Assembly: GCF_005116645.1 (NCBI RefSeq)
Contig: NZ_SWCM01000009.1
Coordinates: 62,001-126,000 of the forward strand
Direction: 5' to 3'
From: Desulfopila sp. IMCC35006
Lineage (GTDB): Bacteria > Desulfobacterota > Desulfobulbia > Desulfobulbales > Desulfocapsaceae
DNA length: 64,000 nucleotides
Part shown: in pieces, positions 37,635 to 45,871 of the stretch
How positions within the stretch are numbered: the first letter of the stretch is position 1
How the letters are laid out: the number at the start of each line of letters is the position of its first letter
Translations under genes and position numbers: made by a program
Notes under the pieces: generated by a model
Told to the model about the DNA's origin: nothing
Databases searched by the model: none
Seen by the model: the letters and a program-made list of their open reading frames with translations, nothing else

Positions 37635-37725
37635 GTTCCCATGCAGCGCATGGGAACCAGTCCCTACCAGTCCCTCCAGTCCCTCTCCCCCCCTGCGTCC
37701 ATCCCTTCCAGTCCCTCCACAACAC
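37635..37725. repeat. CATGC palindrome copy 3 and pyrimidine-rich tandem stretch
   Basis: A perfect 10-bp stem GTTCCCATGC-AGC-GCATGGGAAC at 37635-37657. It is followed by irregular tandem copies of CCAGTCCCT and a C-rich run up to about 37725. No function is evident. This fills most of the gap between the CBS gene and the response regulator gene. Confidence 0.65.
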
Positions 37726-37830
37726 TCCTTGCCATATTTCCAGCCATAGATATTGTATCAAACGAGCAACACCCTCTTTGAGCTCACTTTTGCCACTCTC
37801 ACAACAAGCATATCAAAGGACTCCCAAACA

Positions 37831-38538
37831 ATGCAGCATAACTGTGCCGGCCCGGTATTGATTGTTGAAGACGACCCCAATACCGCCAATCTGATTCAGA
37901 CATACCTGGAACGCGATGGTTTTCAAACCATCAAAGCAGCTGATGGGGAATCCGCCCTGCGGCTTGCCAGGCTGCATAAGCCAGGTTTTGTTGTGCTCGA
38001 TATCATGCTGCCCCGCCTTGACGGCTGGGAGGTGTGCCGACAGCTGCGGACTTTTTCAGATGTCCCTGTCCTGATGCTGACAGCCAGAGAAGAAGAAATC
38101 GACCGCATCACCGGCCTCTCCCTTGGTGCCGACGATTATGTCGTCAAACCGTTCAGCCCGAGGGAACTGGTGGCAAGAGTCAAGGCCATCCTGCGCAGGG
38201 CCCGGCCGATGCCACCCGCCGGCAGCGAAGTACTCACCTGCAACGATCTGGTAGTGGAACCAGAAAAACACCGGGTGCGCCTGGGTGAGAGGCCGGTAAA
38301 TCTGACCGGCTCGGAATATAAACTCCTCTGCGCCCTGATGCGCGCGCCCGGCAGAGTTTTTTCCCGCTCGGAGCTGCTCAGTCATTTTTATCAGGATGGC
38401 GAGACGGTCGTTGACCGGGTTATCGACGTCCATATCGGCAATCTCAGACAAAAAATCGAAAAAGATCCGGCCAGACCCAAATTTATTCTCACGGTGCGTG
38501 GCTTCGGCTACACCTTTTCCGAGGGCGAAGAGCAATGA
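37831..38538 (+). CDS. OmpR-family response regulator (BaeR-like)
   Basis: A 235-residue regulator with a receiver (VLIVEDDPNT; phospho-Asp 57 in VVLDIMLPRLDG; KPFSPREL) and a winged-helix DNA-binding domain (LTGSEYKLLCALMRAPGRVFSRSELL, VDVHIGNLRQKIE, RGFGYTF). The start ATG at 37831 has AAAGGA 10 bases before; the longer frame from a TTG at 37753 is less likely. It overlaps the kinase gene by four bases (ATGA). The 11-bp direct repeats at 39803-39846 are a plausible target. Confidence 0.93.
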   Translation: MQHNCAGPVLIVEDDPNTANLIQTYLERDGFQTIKAADGESALRLARLHKPGFVVLDIMLPRLDGWEVCRQLRTFSDVPVLMLTAREEEIDRITGLSLGADDYVVKPFSPRELVARVKAILRRARPMPPAGSEVLTCNDLVVEPEKHRVRLGERPVNLTGSEYKLLCALMRAPGRVFSRSELLSHFYQDGETVVDRVIDVHIGNLRQKIEKDPARPKFILTVRGFGYTFSEGEEQ

Positions 38539-39611
38539 ACCTCTTTCAAAACAAACTGCTCTGGAAACTCCTGCTGATAACGGTCGTGCCGGTAATCGGG
38601 GTCATTATCCTGGTAATCTGGCTGGCAATAGACCACCTTGCCGCCAACTATTTTATGGCCCTCATGAAAAAATACGAGGTATCGCCAACCGATATCCACC
38701 AGATGTTTCTTTCTTCCATTCACTACTACCTGATCTGGGCCAGTCTTGCCGCCCTTGGGCTCGCCTTTCTGCTCAGCTTCTTTCTTACCCGACGGGTTCT
38801 CAGGCCGTTATCCCAGATGAACAAGATCACCAGAGACATTGCCGCCGGCGATTTTCATGCCCGCGTCGAGGTGGTCACCCGGGACGAAGTAGGTCAGCTC
38901 GGGCTCGCCTTCAACCGCATGGCTGATTCCCTGGAGGGCATTGAACAACTGAGAAAAAACATGGTTGCAGACGTAGCCCATGAACTCAGAACGCCGCTCA
39001 CCAATCTGCGCGGCTACCTGGAAGCACTCAATGACAAAGTTATCGAGCCATCCCCAAAGACGTTGCAGATGCTGCAGCAGGAAAATCTGCGGCTGGTGCA
39101 CCTGGTGGACAGCCTGCAGCAACTGGCCAGGGCCGATGCCGCCAGAGCGCACCTGAACAGGGAAAAGCTCGACCCGGCAGAGGAGGTTCGGCAGATGCTC
39201 GGTCTCTATAGCGCGTCGTTTCAGGACAAGGACATAACGGTCACAACCGCTCTCAAAGAGGGCCTGACAGTATTCGCCGACCGGGATAAACTCCTGCAGG
39301 CTCTGCGCAACCTGCTGGAAAACAGTTTCAAATATACACCGGCCAATGGCAACGTAACAATTGCTGTCTCTGCGCTGCAGGACAAGGTGGAAATTCGCTT
39401 CACCAACAGCGGACCCGGCATAGGTGAAGCCGATCTGCCTTTCATCTTCGAACGTTTTTTCCGAGCCGAACGCTCCCGGTCAAGAGATGCGGGAGGTGCT
39501 GGAATCGGTCTGTCCATAACCAAGGAATTAATTGAAGCCCATGGCGGCAAAGTCGGGGCGGAGAGTTCGGCCGGAACCACTTCGGTCTGGATTACCCTTC
39601 CGATGGAATAA
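38535..39611 (+). CDS. Sensor histidine kinase partner (BaeS-like)
   Basis: A 358-residue kinase: membrane helix 1 (about 10-32), a short extracytoplasmic loop of about 40 residues, helix 2 (about 66-88), HAMP (RRVLRPLSQMNKITRDIAAGDF), H box with His149 (VADVAHELRTPLTNLRGYLEAL), N box (LRNLLENSFKYTPANG) and G boxes (FTNSGPGIGEADLPFIFERFFRAE, GGAGIGLSI). The loop is too short for a large ligand domain, so it probably senses membrane or envelope stress. It forms an operon with the regulator. Confidence 0.93.
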   Translation: MNLFQNKLLWKLLLITVVPVIGVIILVIWLAIDHLAANYFMALMKKYEVSPTDIHQMFLSSIHYYLIWASLAALGLAFLLSFFLTRRVLRPLSQMNKITRDIAAGDFHARVEVVTRDEVGQLGLAFNRMADSLEGIEQLRKNMVADVAHELRTPLTNLRGYLEALNDKVIEPSPKTLQMLQQENLRLVHLVDSLQQLARADAARAHLNREKLDPAEEVRQMLGLYSASFQDKDITVTTALKEGLTVFADRDKLLQALRNLLENSFKYTPANGNVTIAVSALQDKVEIRFTNSGPGIGEADLPFIFERFFRAERSRSRDAGGAGIGLSITKELIEAHGGKVGAESSAGTTSVWITLPME

Positions 39612-39617
39612 TAAAAT

Positions 39618-39789
39618 CTGATTGCCCCTGAAACCCAGCCTGCCGGAATGGAAGGGTGTGAGCGGTTCGTTTTTCGGGTCTCTGCAGCCATGGACGGCTG
39701 CAGCGAAGACCCCAGGGATGGGTTTACGGCGTCCCGGGAAACGAACAGCTCACATCCTGGTTCAGTAGCTGAACATTAGGGGTAATCAG
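39618..39789. repeat. Structured repeat element B (cloverleaf family)
   Basis: A 172-bp member of the family of element A. The ends pair as CTGATTGCCCCTGAA / ATTAGGGGTAATCAG. The middle arms pair as GTGTGAGCGGTTCGTTT with AAACGAACAGCTCACAT, a sequence unrelated to that of A. The two inner hairpins are CTGCAGCC...GGCTGCAG and GGGATGGGTTTACGGCGTCCC-like (20-base core at about 39715-39736). It starts 7 bases after the kinase stop. Confidence 0.85.
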
Positions 39790-39802
39790 AGAATAAAATC
39801 TT

Positions 39803-39846
39803 CTTTACACAATCTTTACCCTGCCTTTAAACCTGGTTTACACTGC
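39803..39846 (+). promoter_or_regulatory. Four 11-bp direct repeats before msrAB, likely OmpR-type regulator boxes
   Basis: CTTTACACAAT, CTTTACCCTGC, CTTTAAACCTG and GTTTACACTGC follow each other with an exact 11-bp period, the helical spacing bound by OmpR-family dimers. A TATTAT at 39852-39857 could be the -10 element, with the boxes replacing a good -35. Position between the two-component genes and msrAB suggests control of msrAB by that regulator. Confidence 0.65.
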
Positions 39847-39911
39847 TGTTTTATTATTGAGGGAACGGAAACTATCCCAGCTTCCGATAACCGCAGTCTG
39901 GAGGAAAGGAT

Positions 39912-40991
39912 ATGAAAAGGTTTTTACGCATAGCTGTCGTTCTTATCAGCGCACTGGTCGGAGTAAGCGTTTTTGCCGGAAACAGCAACAATGATCAACA
40001 GGCGAAACCAAAAGACCAGCCCCGGGTAACAGAGACGGCCCTTTTTGCCGGGGGATGCTTCTGGTGCATGGAAAAGCCCTTCGAAACACAGGAAGGGGTA
40101 ATTTCGGTCACCTCCGGATATGCCGGCGGTACGACAAAATCGCCGACCTACCATGATTACGCCGCCGGCAATCATATAGAAGTCGTACAGATTATCTATG
40201 ATCCAACAAAAATATCCTATGAACAACTACTCGATACGTTCTGGCACCAGATCGATCCAACCGATGCAGGAGGTCAATTCGTCGACCGGGGCCATGCCTA
40301 TACTTCAGGTATCTTCTATTACAACGACAGCCAAAAAAGACTGGCCGAGGCCTCAAAACACACGCTGGAACAGAGCGGAATTTTCAAACAACCGATAGTG
40401 ACGCCGATATCCGCCGCCCCGGAATTTTGGCCGGCCGAAGAGTATCACCAGGATTACTATAAGAAAAACCCTCTTCGCTACCGTTTCTACCGTAATGGCA
40501 GCGGCCGGGACACCTTTCTGGAAAAACACTGGCAGGGCAAAAAGATCACTCCGGTAAAGATGGAGATCAGCAATAACTTACGGAGCCGGTTAACCCCGCT
40601 CCAGTATAAGGTTACCCAGGAAAATGAGACAGAGCCTGCGTTCCACAACGAATACTGGGATAACAAGAAACCAGGAATCTATGTCGATATCGTTTCCGGC
40701 GAACCGCTCTTCAGCTCTTTGGACAAGTTTGATTCAGGGACTGGCTGGCCGAGTTTTTCACGACCGCTGGTTAAAGATAATGTCGTTGAACATACCGACA
40801 CCTCCTGGTTCGTGACCCGGACAGAAGTACGTTCCCAAAAGGCCAATTCGCATCTGGGCCATGTCTTTACCGACGGTCCGCCTCCGACCGGACTGAGATA
40901 TTGTATCAATTCGGCAGCGTTAAAATTTATTCCGGTGGAAAAATTAGCCAACGAAGGATATGGGGAATTTGCAAAACTTTTTCATCAGTGA
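39912..40991 (+). CDS. msrAB: Periplasmic methionine sulfoxide reductase MsrAB fusion
   Basis: A 359-residue protein with a signal peptide ([22 protein letters not shown]). The MsrA domain has the catalytic Cys49 in AGGCFWC and reduces S-sulfoxides. The MsrB domain (about 225-350) has catalytic Cys331 in RYCINSAAL and reduces R-sulfoxides. The zinc CxxC pairs of typical MsrB are missing ([20 protein letters not shown]), as in zinc-free subtypes. It repairs oxidised methionines in envelope proteins. Its likely regulator is the adjacent two-component system. Confidence 0.95.
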   Translation: MKRFLRIAVVLISALVGVSVFAGNSNNDQQAKPKDQPRVTETALFAGGCFWCMEKPFETQEGVISVTSGYAGGTTKSPTYHDYAAGNHIEVVQIIYDPTKISYEQLLDTFWHQIDPTDAGGQFVDRGHAYTSGIFYYNDSQKRLAEASKHTLEQSGIFKQPIVTPISAAPEFWPAEEYHQDYYKKNPLRYRFYRNGSGRDTFLEKHWQGKKITPVKMEISNNLRSRLTPLQYKVTQENETEPAFHNEYWDNKKPGIYVDIVSGEPLFSSLDKFDSGTGWPSFSRPLVKDNVVEHTDTSWFVTRTEVRSQKANSHLGHVFTDGPPPTGLRYCINSAALKFIPVEKLANEGYGEFAKLFHQ

Positions 40992-41047
40992 GTTGCCTCT
41001 CATTGAAAACACCCGGTGAATTCCGCCATTCTCCTGTTTGACGGGTT

Positions 41048-41629
41048 TTACCGGGCGGATCCTTTTTCCGCGACGACCAAAAAATGTTTCGCCATTTCGC
41101 TAAAAACATGAATGTTTTGAAAATCTGAGCTTGCCAGCTGCTCCTCAACCTGCTCCGGCGCATACCTGATATGTACGGGAGGACCTTCCGACATCTCTTC
41201 CTTTTTCCAGTCGACGATGCATATCGTACCATCAGCCTTTAAAATTCTAAATGATTCTGCGAGTATTGCCTGAGGATCATCCAGCTCGTGATGCAGGTTT
41301 ATCATGTATACCAAATCGGCAATTCCATCTTCGAGGGGGACAGCGCTTTCTGTCATCGCCATGGGGACGATGTTGGGATACCTGCGAGATATATTTGTTT
41401 CCATCCATTGGATCATACTGTCGGAGATGTCACAGGCGAAAATTTTGCCGTTCTCGACATAATTGAGAAAAGGAATGCTGAAAAAGCCGGTGCCTGCACC
41501 TATATCGACGAATATTTCCGGCCTCACTATATTCATTTTGCTCCAGATATATTCTACAGGAATGTCTATAAGTCTTGCAGGGTTATTCAATTTATGCAGT
41601 TTTTTTGGGTCGAATTTTTTCTCGTTCAT
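41048..41629 (-). CDS. Class I SAM-dependent methyltransferase
   Basis: A 193-residue methyltransferase of the Methyltransf_11/25 type. The SAM motif I is VDIGAGTGFFSIPFL, the acidic motif II is FACDISDS, then IADLVYMINLHHELDDP and GTICIVDWKKEEM. The substrate is unknown; the closest general pattern is the UbiE-like small-molecule group. The start ATG at 41629 has AAAGGA 8 bases before. It converges with msrAB and is bordered upstream by a repeat island. Confidence 0.8.
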   Translation of the reverse strand: MNEKKFDPKKLHKLNNPARLIDIPVEYIWSKMNIVRPEIFVDIGAGTGFFSIPFLNYVENGKIFACDISDSMIQWMETNISRRYPNIVPMAMTESAVPLEDGIADLVYMINLHHELDDPQAILAESFRILKADGTICIVDWKKEEMSEGPPVHIRYAPEQVEEQLASSDFQNIHVFSEMAKHFLVVAEKGSAR

Positions 41630-41722
41630 GCTGAATTCCTTTATGAGTTTTCCCACACAATTTCTGTCCTCCGGCGCTCATTGAGCCCAGTAAGGTAGCA
41701 AAATAACCATTTTTCAGCATAA

Positions 41723-41750
41723 CACTAATCCCGCCCAAAAGATTTGCGGG
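41723..41750 (-). repeat. Stop-codon repeat R4 (partial, hairpin 2 only)
   Basis: On the minus strand, CCCGCAAATCTTTTGGGCGGGATTAGTGT, i.e. hairpin 2 plus the right-end TTAGTG. It is joined directly to the 27-bp tandem units at 41757-41810. Confidence 0.75.
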
Positions 41751-41756
41751 TGCGCT

Positions 41757-41810
41757 GTTTAGTACTCGCTTGACGGGTGCTCTGTTTAGTCCTCGCTTGA
41801 CGGGGACTCT
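41757..41810 (-). repeat. 27-bp tandem units, pair
   Basis: Two exact-length 27-bp units (41757-41783 and 41784-41810). On the minus strand they begin AGAGTCCCCGTCAAGCGAGG and AGAGCACCCGTCAAGCGAGT and each ends ACTAAAC. The same unit occurs three times at 49987-50067. Units touch each other without spacers, so this is not a CRISPR. Confidence 0.85.
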
Positions 41811-41820
41811 GTTATTCGCG

Positions 41821-41994
41821 ACATAATTTTAGCATTAAAGTTCAGCACAGGAGGTCGAGAGGGATATGAGGTGAGCTTTTCACGGGTGTTCCGCAGCCCG
41901 GATGGCTGCGGTCAAGCCCCCAGGGATGGGTTCATGGCGTCCGTGAAAAGGTTGCCTTATATCCCTGTATAGCTCAGTTTTAGTAGTATAATGT
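41821..41994. repeat. Structured repeat element C (cloverleaf family)
   Basis: A 174-bp element with imperfect terminal inverted repeats (ACATAATTTTAGC... and ...AGTATAATGT). Middle arms GAGGGATATGAGGTGAGCTT pair with the region ending GCCTTATATCCCTG; TTTTCACGG pairs with CCGTGAAAA. The two inner hairpins and the core are as in element A, same orientation. It is part of a repeat island (41723-42161) between the methyltransferase and EamA genes. Confidence 0.85.
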
Positions 41995-42039
41995 TTAATA
42001 GGTGTGCGAAAAGCACTAGATGTTAATCGCTAGTCTCTT

Positions 42040-42064
42040 GATCCCGCCTAAAAGATTTACGGGG
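42040..42064 (-). repeat. Stop-codon repeat, extra hairpin 2 copy
   Basis: GATCCCGCCTAAAAGATTTACGGGG, hairpin 2 of the R family on the minus strand, directly beyond R3. The neighbouring TGTTAATCGCTAGTC matches the flank of R2 (GACTAGCAATTAACA). Confidence 0.65.
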
Positions 42065-42067
42065 CTT

Positions 42068-42161
42068 GTCACTAATCCCGCCCAAAAGATTTGCGGGATA
42101 AGTTCATTCACGAAATAATTTTCTTGCAAACAGCACAAGAAAATTATTTCTAATTCACTAA
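42068..42161 (-). repeat. Stop-codon repeat R3
   Basis: A 94-bp unit on the minus strand from TTAGTGAA (42161) to TTAGTGAC (42068). Hairpin 1 is GAAATAATTTTCTTG / GCAAGAAAATTATTTC with loop TGCTGTTT; hairpin 2 is ATCCCGC-AAATCTTTTG-GGCGGGAT. It begins at the base right after the EamA gene's TAA stop. Confidence 0.9.
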
Positions 42162-43061
42162 TTATAGTGGACGGGGTTTCCCGAGGCGGGTCATCGGCAG
42201 CAGTTCGACGGCGAGGATGCTGGCGAGGATCAAAACCCCTCCTGACAGCTGCAGGGGAGATAATCGCTCACCTAAAAAAATCATTCCGCCAATAGCGGCA
42301 AAAACAGTTTCGGAGCTGAGAATAATCGCCGCATCAGCAGCCGGAGTAAAACGCTGTCCGACCACCTGCAGGGTAAAAGCCATGCCCACGGAAAAAATGC
42401 CGATATAACATATGCCCCAACCGGCGCCAATTATCTGAGCGAGACTGGGGGAATCAACGATATAACCGAGTATACAGCCGATGCAGCCGCTTATCAGAAA
42501 CTGGACAACCGCCACCACCAGGGGTGCCTGGGTTCGGGAGGCAAAAATACCGACCAGGGTGACATGAATGGCCCAGAAAATTGTGCTTGAGATTACCCAC
42601 AAATCCCCCGTCACCAGGTCAACATGCTGCGCACCACTCAAGATATAGGTCCCCACAAAACAGCATATCGAGGCCGGCCAGATGGAAAAATGTACTTTCC
42701 TCCGTAAAACGAAAAAGCCCAGTACCGGAACAAGCGGAACATATAACGCCGTCAAAAATCCCGAATTGGTCACGGTCGTATGGAGAATACCATGCTGCTG
42801 CAGCACGGCTGCTACAAAAAGGACACAGCCGGTTGCAACCAACCCCAGCCAGTCGGCAGACTGAAACCTGCGCTCCTGCTGCTGTACCCGCATAAATTGT
42901 TTGACGGCAAACGGCAGAACAACCAGGGCTCCGACTAGAAAACGGGCTCCGGTAAAGGTTATGGTGCCCAGCTCACCGGTACCGATCTGCTGCACAACGA
43001 AACTGCTGCCCCAGATAACTGCGGCCAGGGTAAGCAGAAGATTTGCCTGTAAACGATTCAT
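42162..43061 (-). CDS. EamA/DMT-superfamily transporter
   Basis: A 299-residue inner-membrane protein with ten predicted helices in two EamA repeats (ITFTGARFLVGALVVLPFAV; SETVFAAIGGMIFLGERLSPLQLSGGVLILASI). It is distinct from the EamA gene at 10339 (low similarity beyond family motifs). Substrate unknown. It is divergent from glpR across 319 bases, so it may share regulatory DNA with the glycerol locus. Confidence 0.85.
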   Translation of the reverse strand: MNRLQANLLLTLAAVIWGSSFVVQQIGTGELGTITFTGARFLVGALVVLPFAVKQFMRVQQQERRFQSADWLGLVATGCVLFVAAVLQQHGILHTTVTNSGFLTALYVPLVPVLGFFVLRRKVHFSIWPASICCFVGTYILSGAQHVDLVTGDLWVISSTIFWAIHVTLVGIFASRTQAPLVVAVVQFLISGCIGCILGYIVDSPSLAQIIGAGWGICYIGIFSVGMAFTLQVVGQRFTPAADAAIILSSETVFAAIGGMIFLGERLSPLQLSGGVLILASILAVELLPMTRLGKPRPL

Positions 43062-43380
43062 TCTTCACCACTCAAGATTCCAGATCACATACTTTCCACA
43101 CGACAACACATCCATCTAACATGTATAGAGAAAGGTGCAAGCTCAATGTGTGGGCAATACTAAGCGGGGCTCCTGAAAATTAAGCTGAATTTTTCATCAT
43201 CCTGTAAGCTCTATTCCGGTTCTCTTCCAGACTACCGAAAAACTAAAGGCATTCGTTTCAACGCTTTCTCCCGCTATTTATTTTCGTATGAAATACATTT
43301 TGACTTTCCCGAAACTTCGATTAGTATCTTTTACTCGATGATCATCCTCCAATTAACCAGAACCTTGCAGGAACTGCGTC
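43062..43380. promoter_or_regulatory. Divergent control region of the EamA gene and glpR
   Basis: A glpR promoter candidate is TTGACT (43300-43305), a 16-base spacer, and TAGTAT (43322-43327). Several TTCG/CGAA-containing sites lie around it (CATTCGTTTC near 43251, TTTTCGTATGAAAT near 43281, CCGAAACTTCGA near 43309), as expected of DeoR/GlpR-type operators, but no exact consensus could be set. The other half, near the EamA gene, holds nothing recognisable. Confidence 0.5.
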
Positions 43381-44148
43381 ATGGAAATTCTCACCGAACG
43401 GCAGAACAGGATTCTTGTGCTGGCAAGAGAAAACGGCAAAGTCGACGTCGAAAAACTTTCCGCCACCTTTAAGGTATCCGCCCAGACCATCCGTAAAGAC
43501 CTCAACGAACTGTGCGACAAACAGTTGCTGCAACGTATCCACGGCGGTGCCATCGTCGGTTCCGGAATTGAAAATGTCAGTTATGAAGCCAGACGCCTGC
43601 TGGCCCCCGGCCCGAAAAAAGCCATAGGTCACGCGGCCGCGGCGCTGATTCCGGATAATAGTTCCCTGCTCATCAATATCGGCACAACGACCGAACAGGT
43701 CGCCCACGCCCTGCACAATCATCGAGGCCTGCTGGTGATCACCAACAATATCAATGCAATCGAAATCATGAAAAATTTCCTTGGCATCGAACTGATCATT
43801 GCCGGCGGCCAGGTTCGACGCTCCGACGGGGGAATTGTCGGGGTCGCGGCGGTAGATTTCATCAATCAGTTTAAAGTCGATTATGCGATTATCGGCGTTT
43901 CGGCGATAGACGAGGATGGTTCGCTGCTCGACTACGATTTCAGCGAGGTACGTGTCGCCCAGGCCATTATCAAAAATTCCCGGCATGTCATCCTGGTTGC
44001 CGACACCATGAAACTCGAAAGAAACGCACCAATTAGAATCGATCATATCTCCCAGATCAATACCATCGTTATCAACGATGCACTGCCGGCAAAACTGCAG
44101 GAGATCTGTGCGAGAAGCGGCGTTGAAGTCGTCATCGCCAAAGATTGA
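43381..44148 (+). CDS. glpR: DeoR-family repressor of the glycerol locus
   Basis: A 255-residue DeoR-type regulator. The N-terminal helix-turn-helix is ERQNRILVLARENGKVDVEKLSATFKVSAQTIRKDL; the C-terminal sugar-phosphate effector domain has LLINIGTTTEQVAHAL and IGVSAIDEDGSLLDYDFSEV. By family and position the effector is glycerol-3-phosphate, which would release it from operators near glpR and glpD. It precedes glpD by 181 bases in the same direction. Confidence 0.88.
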   Translation: MEILTERQNRILVLARENGKVDVEKLSATFKVSAQTIRKDLNELCDKQLLQRIHGGAIVGSGIENVSYEARRLLAPGPKKAIGHAAAALIPDNSSLLINIGTTTEQVAHALHNHRGLLVITNNINAIEIMKNFLGIELIIAGGQVRRSDGGIVGVAAVDFINQFKVDYAIIGVSAIDEDGSLLDYDFSEVRVAQAIIKNSRHVILVADTMKLERNAPIRIDHISQINTIVINDALPAKLQEICARSGVEVVIAKD

Positions 44149-44329
44149 CCAGCGCAGTATTGCGACTGTCGGCCGGTCATTTTACAGAAATGTCCATACA
44201 ATGTAAATTTTCACTTGCCTCAACATTTATTTTCAGTTAAGGGTGTTTTATTATTGCATTCGAAATCATTTATTGCCAGAGACGAAACTTACCTGAGAAG
44301 ATCAATCCATCTTCAGCCAGCAATCTGTT

Positions 44330-45871
44330 ATGAAGAGTCCCGTTTATGACATAGCGATTATAGGAGGCGGCATCAATGGCTGCGGTATTGCCCGTGACGC
44401 CGCCGGACGTGGACTCTCCGTCTTTCTCTGTGAACAGAACGACCTCGCCGGTGGGACCTCTTCCGCCTCGACAAAACTGATTCACGGCGGTCTCCGCTAC
44501 CTGGAATACTACGAGTTTCGACTGGTCAGAGAGGCCTTGCGCGAACGCGAGGTGCTTCTCAATGCAGCCCCGCACATAATCTGGCCGCTGCGTTTCATCC
44601 TTCCCCACCATAAAGGGCTGCGCCCGGCATGGCTTATCCGTCTCGGCCTCTTTCTGTACGATCATATCGGCGGCAGGAAGATCCTGCCCGGCACCACCAG
44701 CGTCAATCTCAAGAGTGATGCAGCCGGCAAGGTCCTTAAAGCAAATTACAGCATGGGTTTTGAATACTCTGACTGCTGGGTTATGGACAGCCGCCTGGTA
44801 GTGCTTAACGCCATGGATGCGGCAGCAAAGGGAGCAAGCATCAAGACCAGATCCCCATTGCTGTCTGCGGCAAGAACCGGCAAAACCTGGCAATTACAGC
44901 TCCTCGATAAAACAGGCAACAAAACATATCAGGTTGAGGCGAGATCTCTGGTGAATGCTTCCGGCCCCTGGCTTGACGAGTTGCTCAACCATATCTCCCA
45001 CACCGAGACGAAAGAACATATCCGCATGGTGCAGGGCAGTCATATCATCGTCAAGAAACTGTTTGACCATGAACGGGCCTACATCTTTCAGAACGAGGAT
45101 GGCCGGATCATCTTTGCCATCCCTTACGAAAATGAATTCACCCTCATCGGCACTACCGATAAAGATTTTCATGGCCATCCGGACGAGGTGGCCATCTCCC
45201 CGGAGGAGACCGACTATTTATGCCAGGCCGCCTCGGAATATTTTCTCCGGGGGATTACCAGAGACGATGTGGTAAGCAGCTTTTCCGGCGTCCGACCGCT
45301 TTTTGATGACGGGAAGAGCGACGCAAAGGCGGCAACCCGTGATTATGTTCTGAAACTGGACACCGGCAAAAACGAAGCCCCACTACTGTCTATCTACGGT
45401 GGAAAGATTACCACCTATCGAAAACTGGCCGAATCGGTATTGGCCAGACTCAAACCCTTTCTGCCCGGCATGGGCGCTGACTGGACCGAAACAAGCGTTT
45501 TGCCGGGGGGAGATTTCCGTCCGGATGCTTTCGATTTCTCGGTACGGGAACTCCAGAGCCGCTGTCCGGTTCTCAACACAAAACTAGCCACACGGCTCTT
45601 TCGGACCTACGGCACCTGCGCGTATGCAATGACTGATACGATCCGGGACCGGAAGGACCTGGGCATATCATTTGGCCAGGACCTGTATGGGTTTGAAGTC
45701 GATTACCTTATCGCCGAGGAATGGGCCAGGTGCGCCAGTGACGTACTCTGGCGACGGACCAAACTTGGTTTATTTCTGTCCGCCGCAGAAGCTGAAAAGC
45801 TTGACAGCTATATCAAAACGAAAGTTTCGGCGGCAGAGCAGATTTCGCCGGTAACGGATGAGGAGAAGTAA
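44330..45871 (+). CDS. glpD: Glycerol-3-phosphate dehydrogenase, GlpD type
   Basis: A 513-residue membrane-associated FAD enzyme that oxidises glycerol-3-phosphate to dihydroxyacetone phosphate and passes electrons to quinone. The FAD loop is AIIGGGINGCGIARDAAGRG; STKLIHGGLRYLEYYEFRLVREAL and the C-terminal SIYGGKITTYRKLAE are family hallmarks. It overlaps the glpS start by one base (TAATG). A second, anaerobic-type enzyme is encoded in the same locus (54116-58576), so GlpD is not the only route. Confidence 0.95.
   Translation: MKSPVYDIAIIGGGINGCGIARDAAGRGLSVFLCEQNDLAGGTSSASTKLIHGGLRYLEYYEFRLVREALREREVLLNAAPHIIWPLRFILPHHKGLRPAWLIRLGLFLYDHIGGRKILPGTTSVNLKSDAAGKVLKANYSMGFEYSDCWVMDSRLVVLNAMDAAAKGASIKTRSPLLSAARTGKTWQLQLLDKTGNKTYQVEARSLVNASGPWLDELLNHISHTETKEHIRMVQGSHIIVKKLFDHERAYIFQNEDGRIIFAIPYENEFTLIGTTDKDFHGHPDEVAISPEETDYLCQAASEYFLRGITRDDVVSSFSGVRPLFDDGKSDAKAATRDYVLKLDTGKNEAPLLSIYGGKITTYRKLAESVLARLKPFLPGMGADWTETSVLPGGDFRPDAFDFSVRELQSRCPVLNTKLATRLFRTYGTCAYAMTDTIRDRKDLGISFGQDLYGFEVDYLIAEEWARCASDVLWRRTKLGLFLSAAEAEKLDSYIKTKVSAAEQISPVTDEEK

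Noticed and set aside
41821-41994. Insertion sequence with transposase
   Set aside because: Elements A to D contain no coding frame of useful length; they can only be non-autonomous elements or structural repeats.
44149-44329. A precise GlpR operator upstream of glpD
   Set aside because: TTTACA...TGTAAA and TTCGAA-like sites exist but do not match a common consensus with the glpR upstream sites well enough to call.
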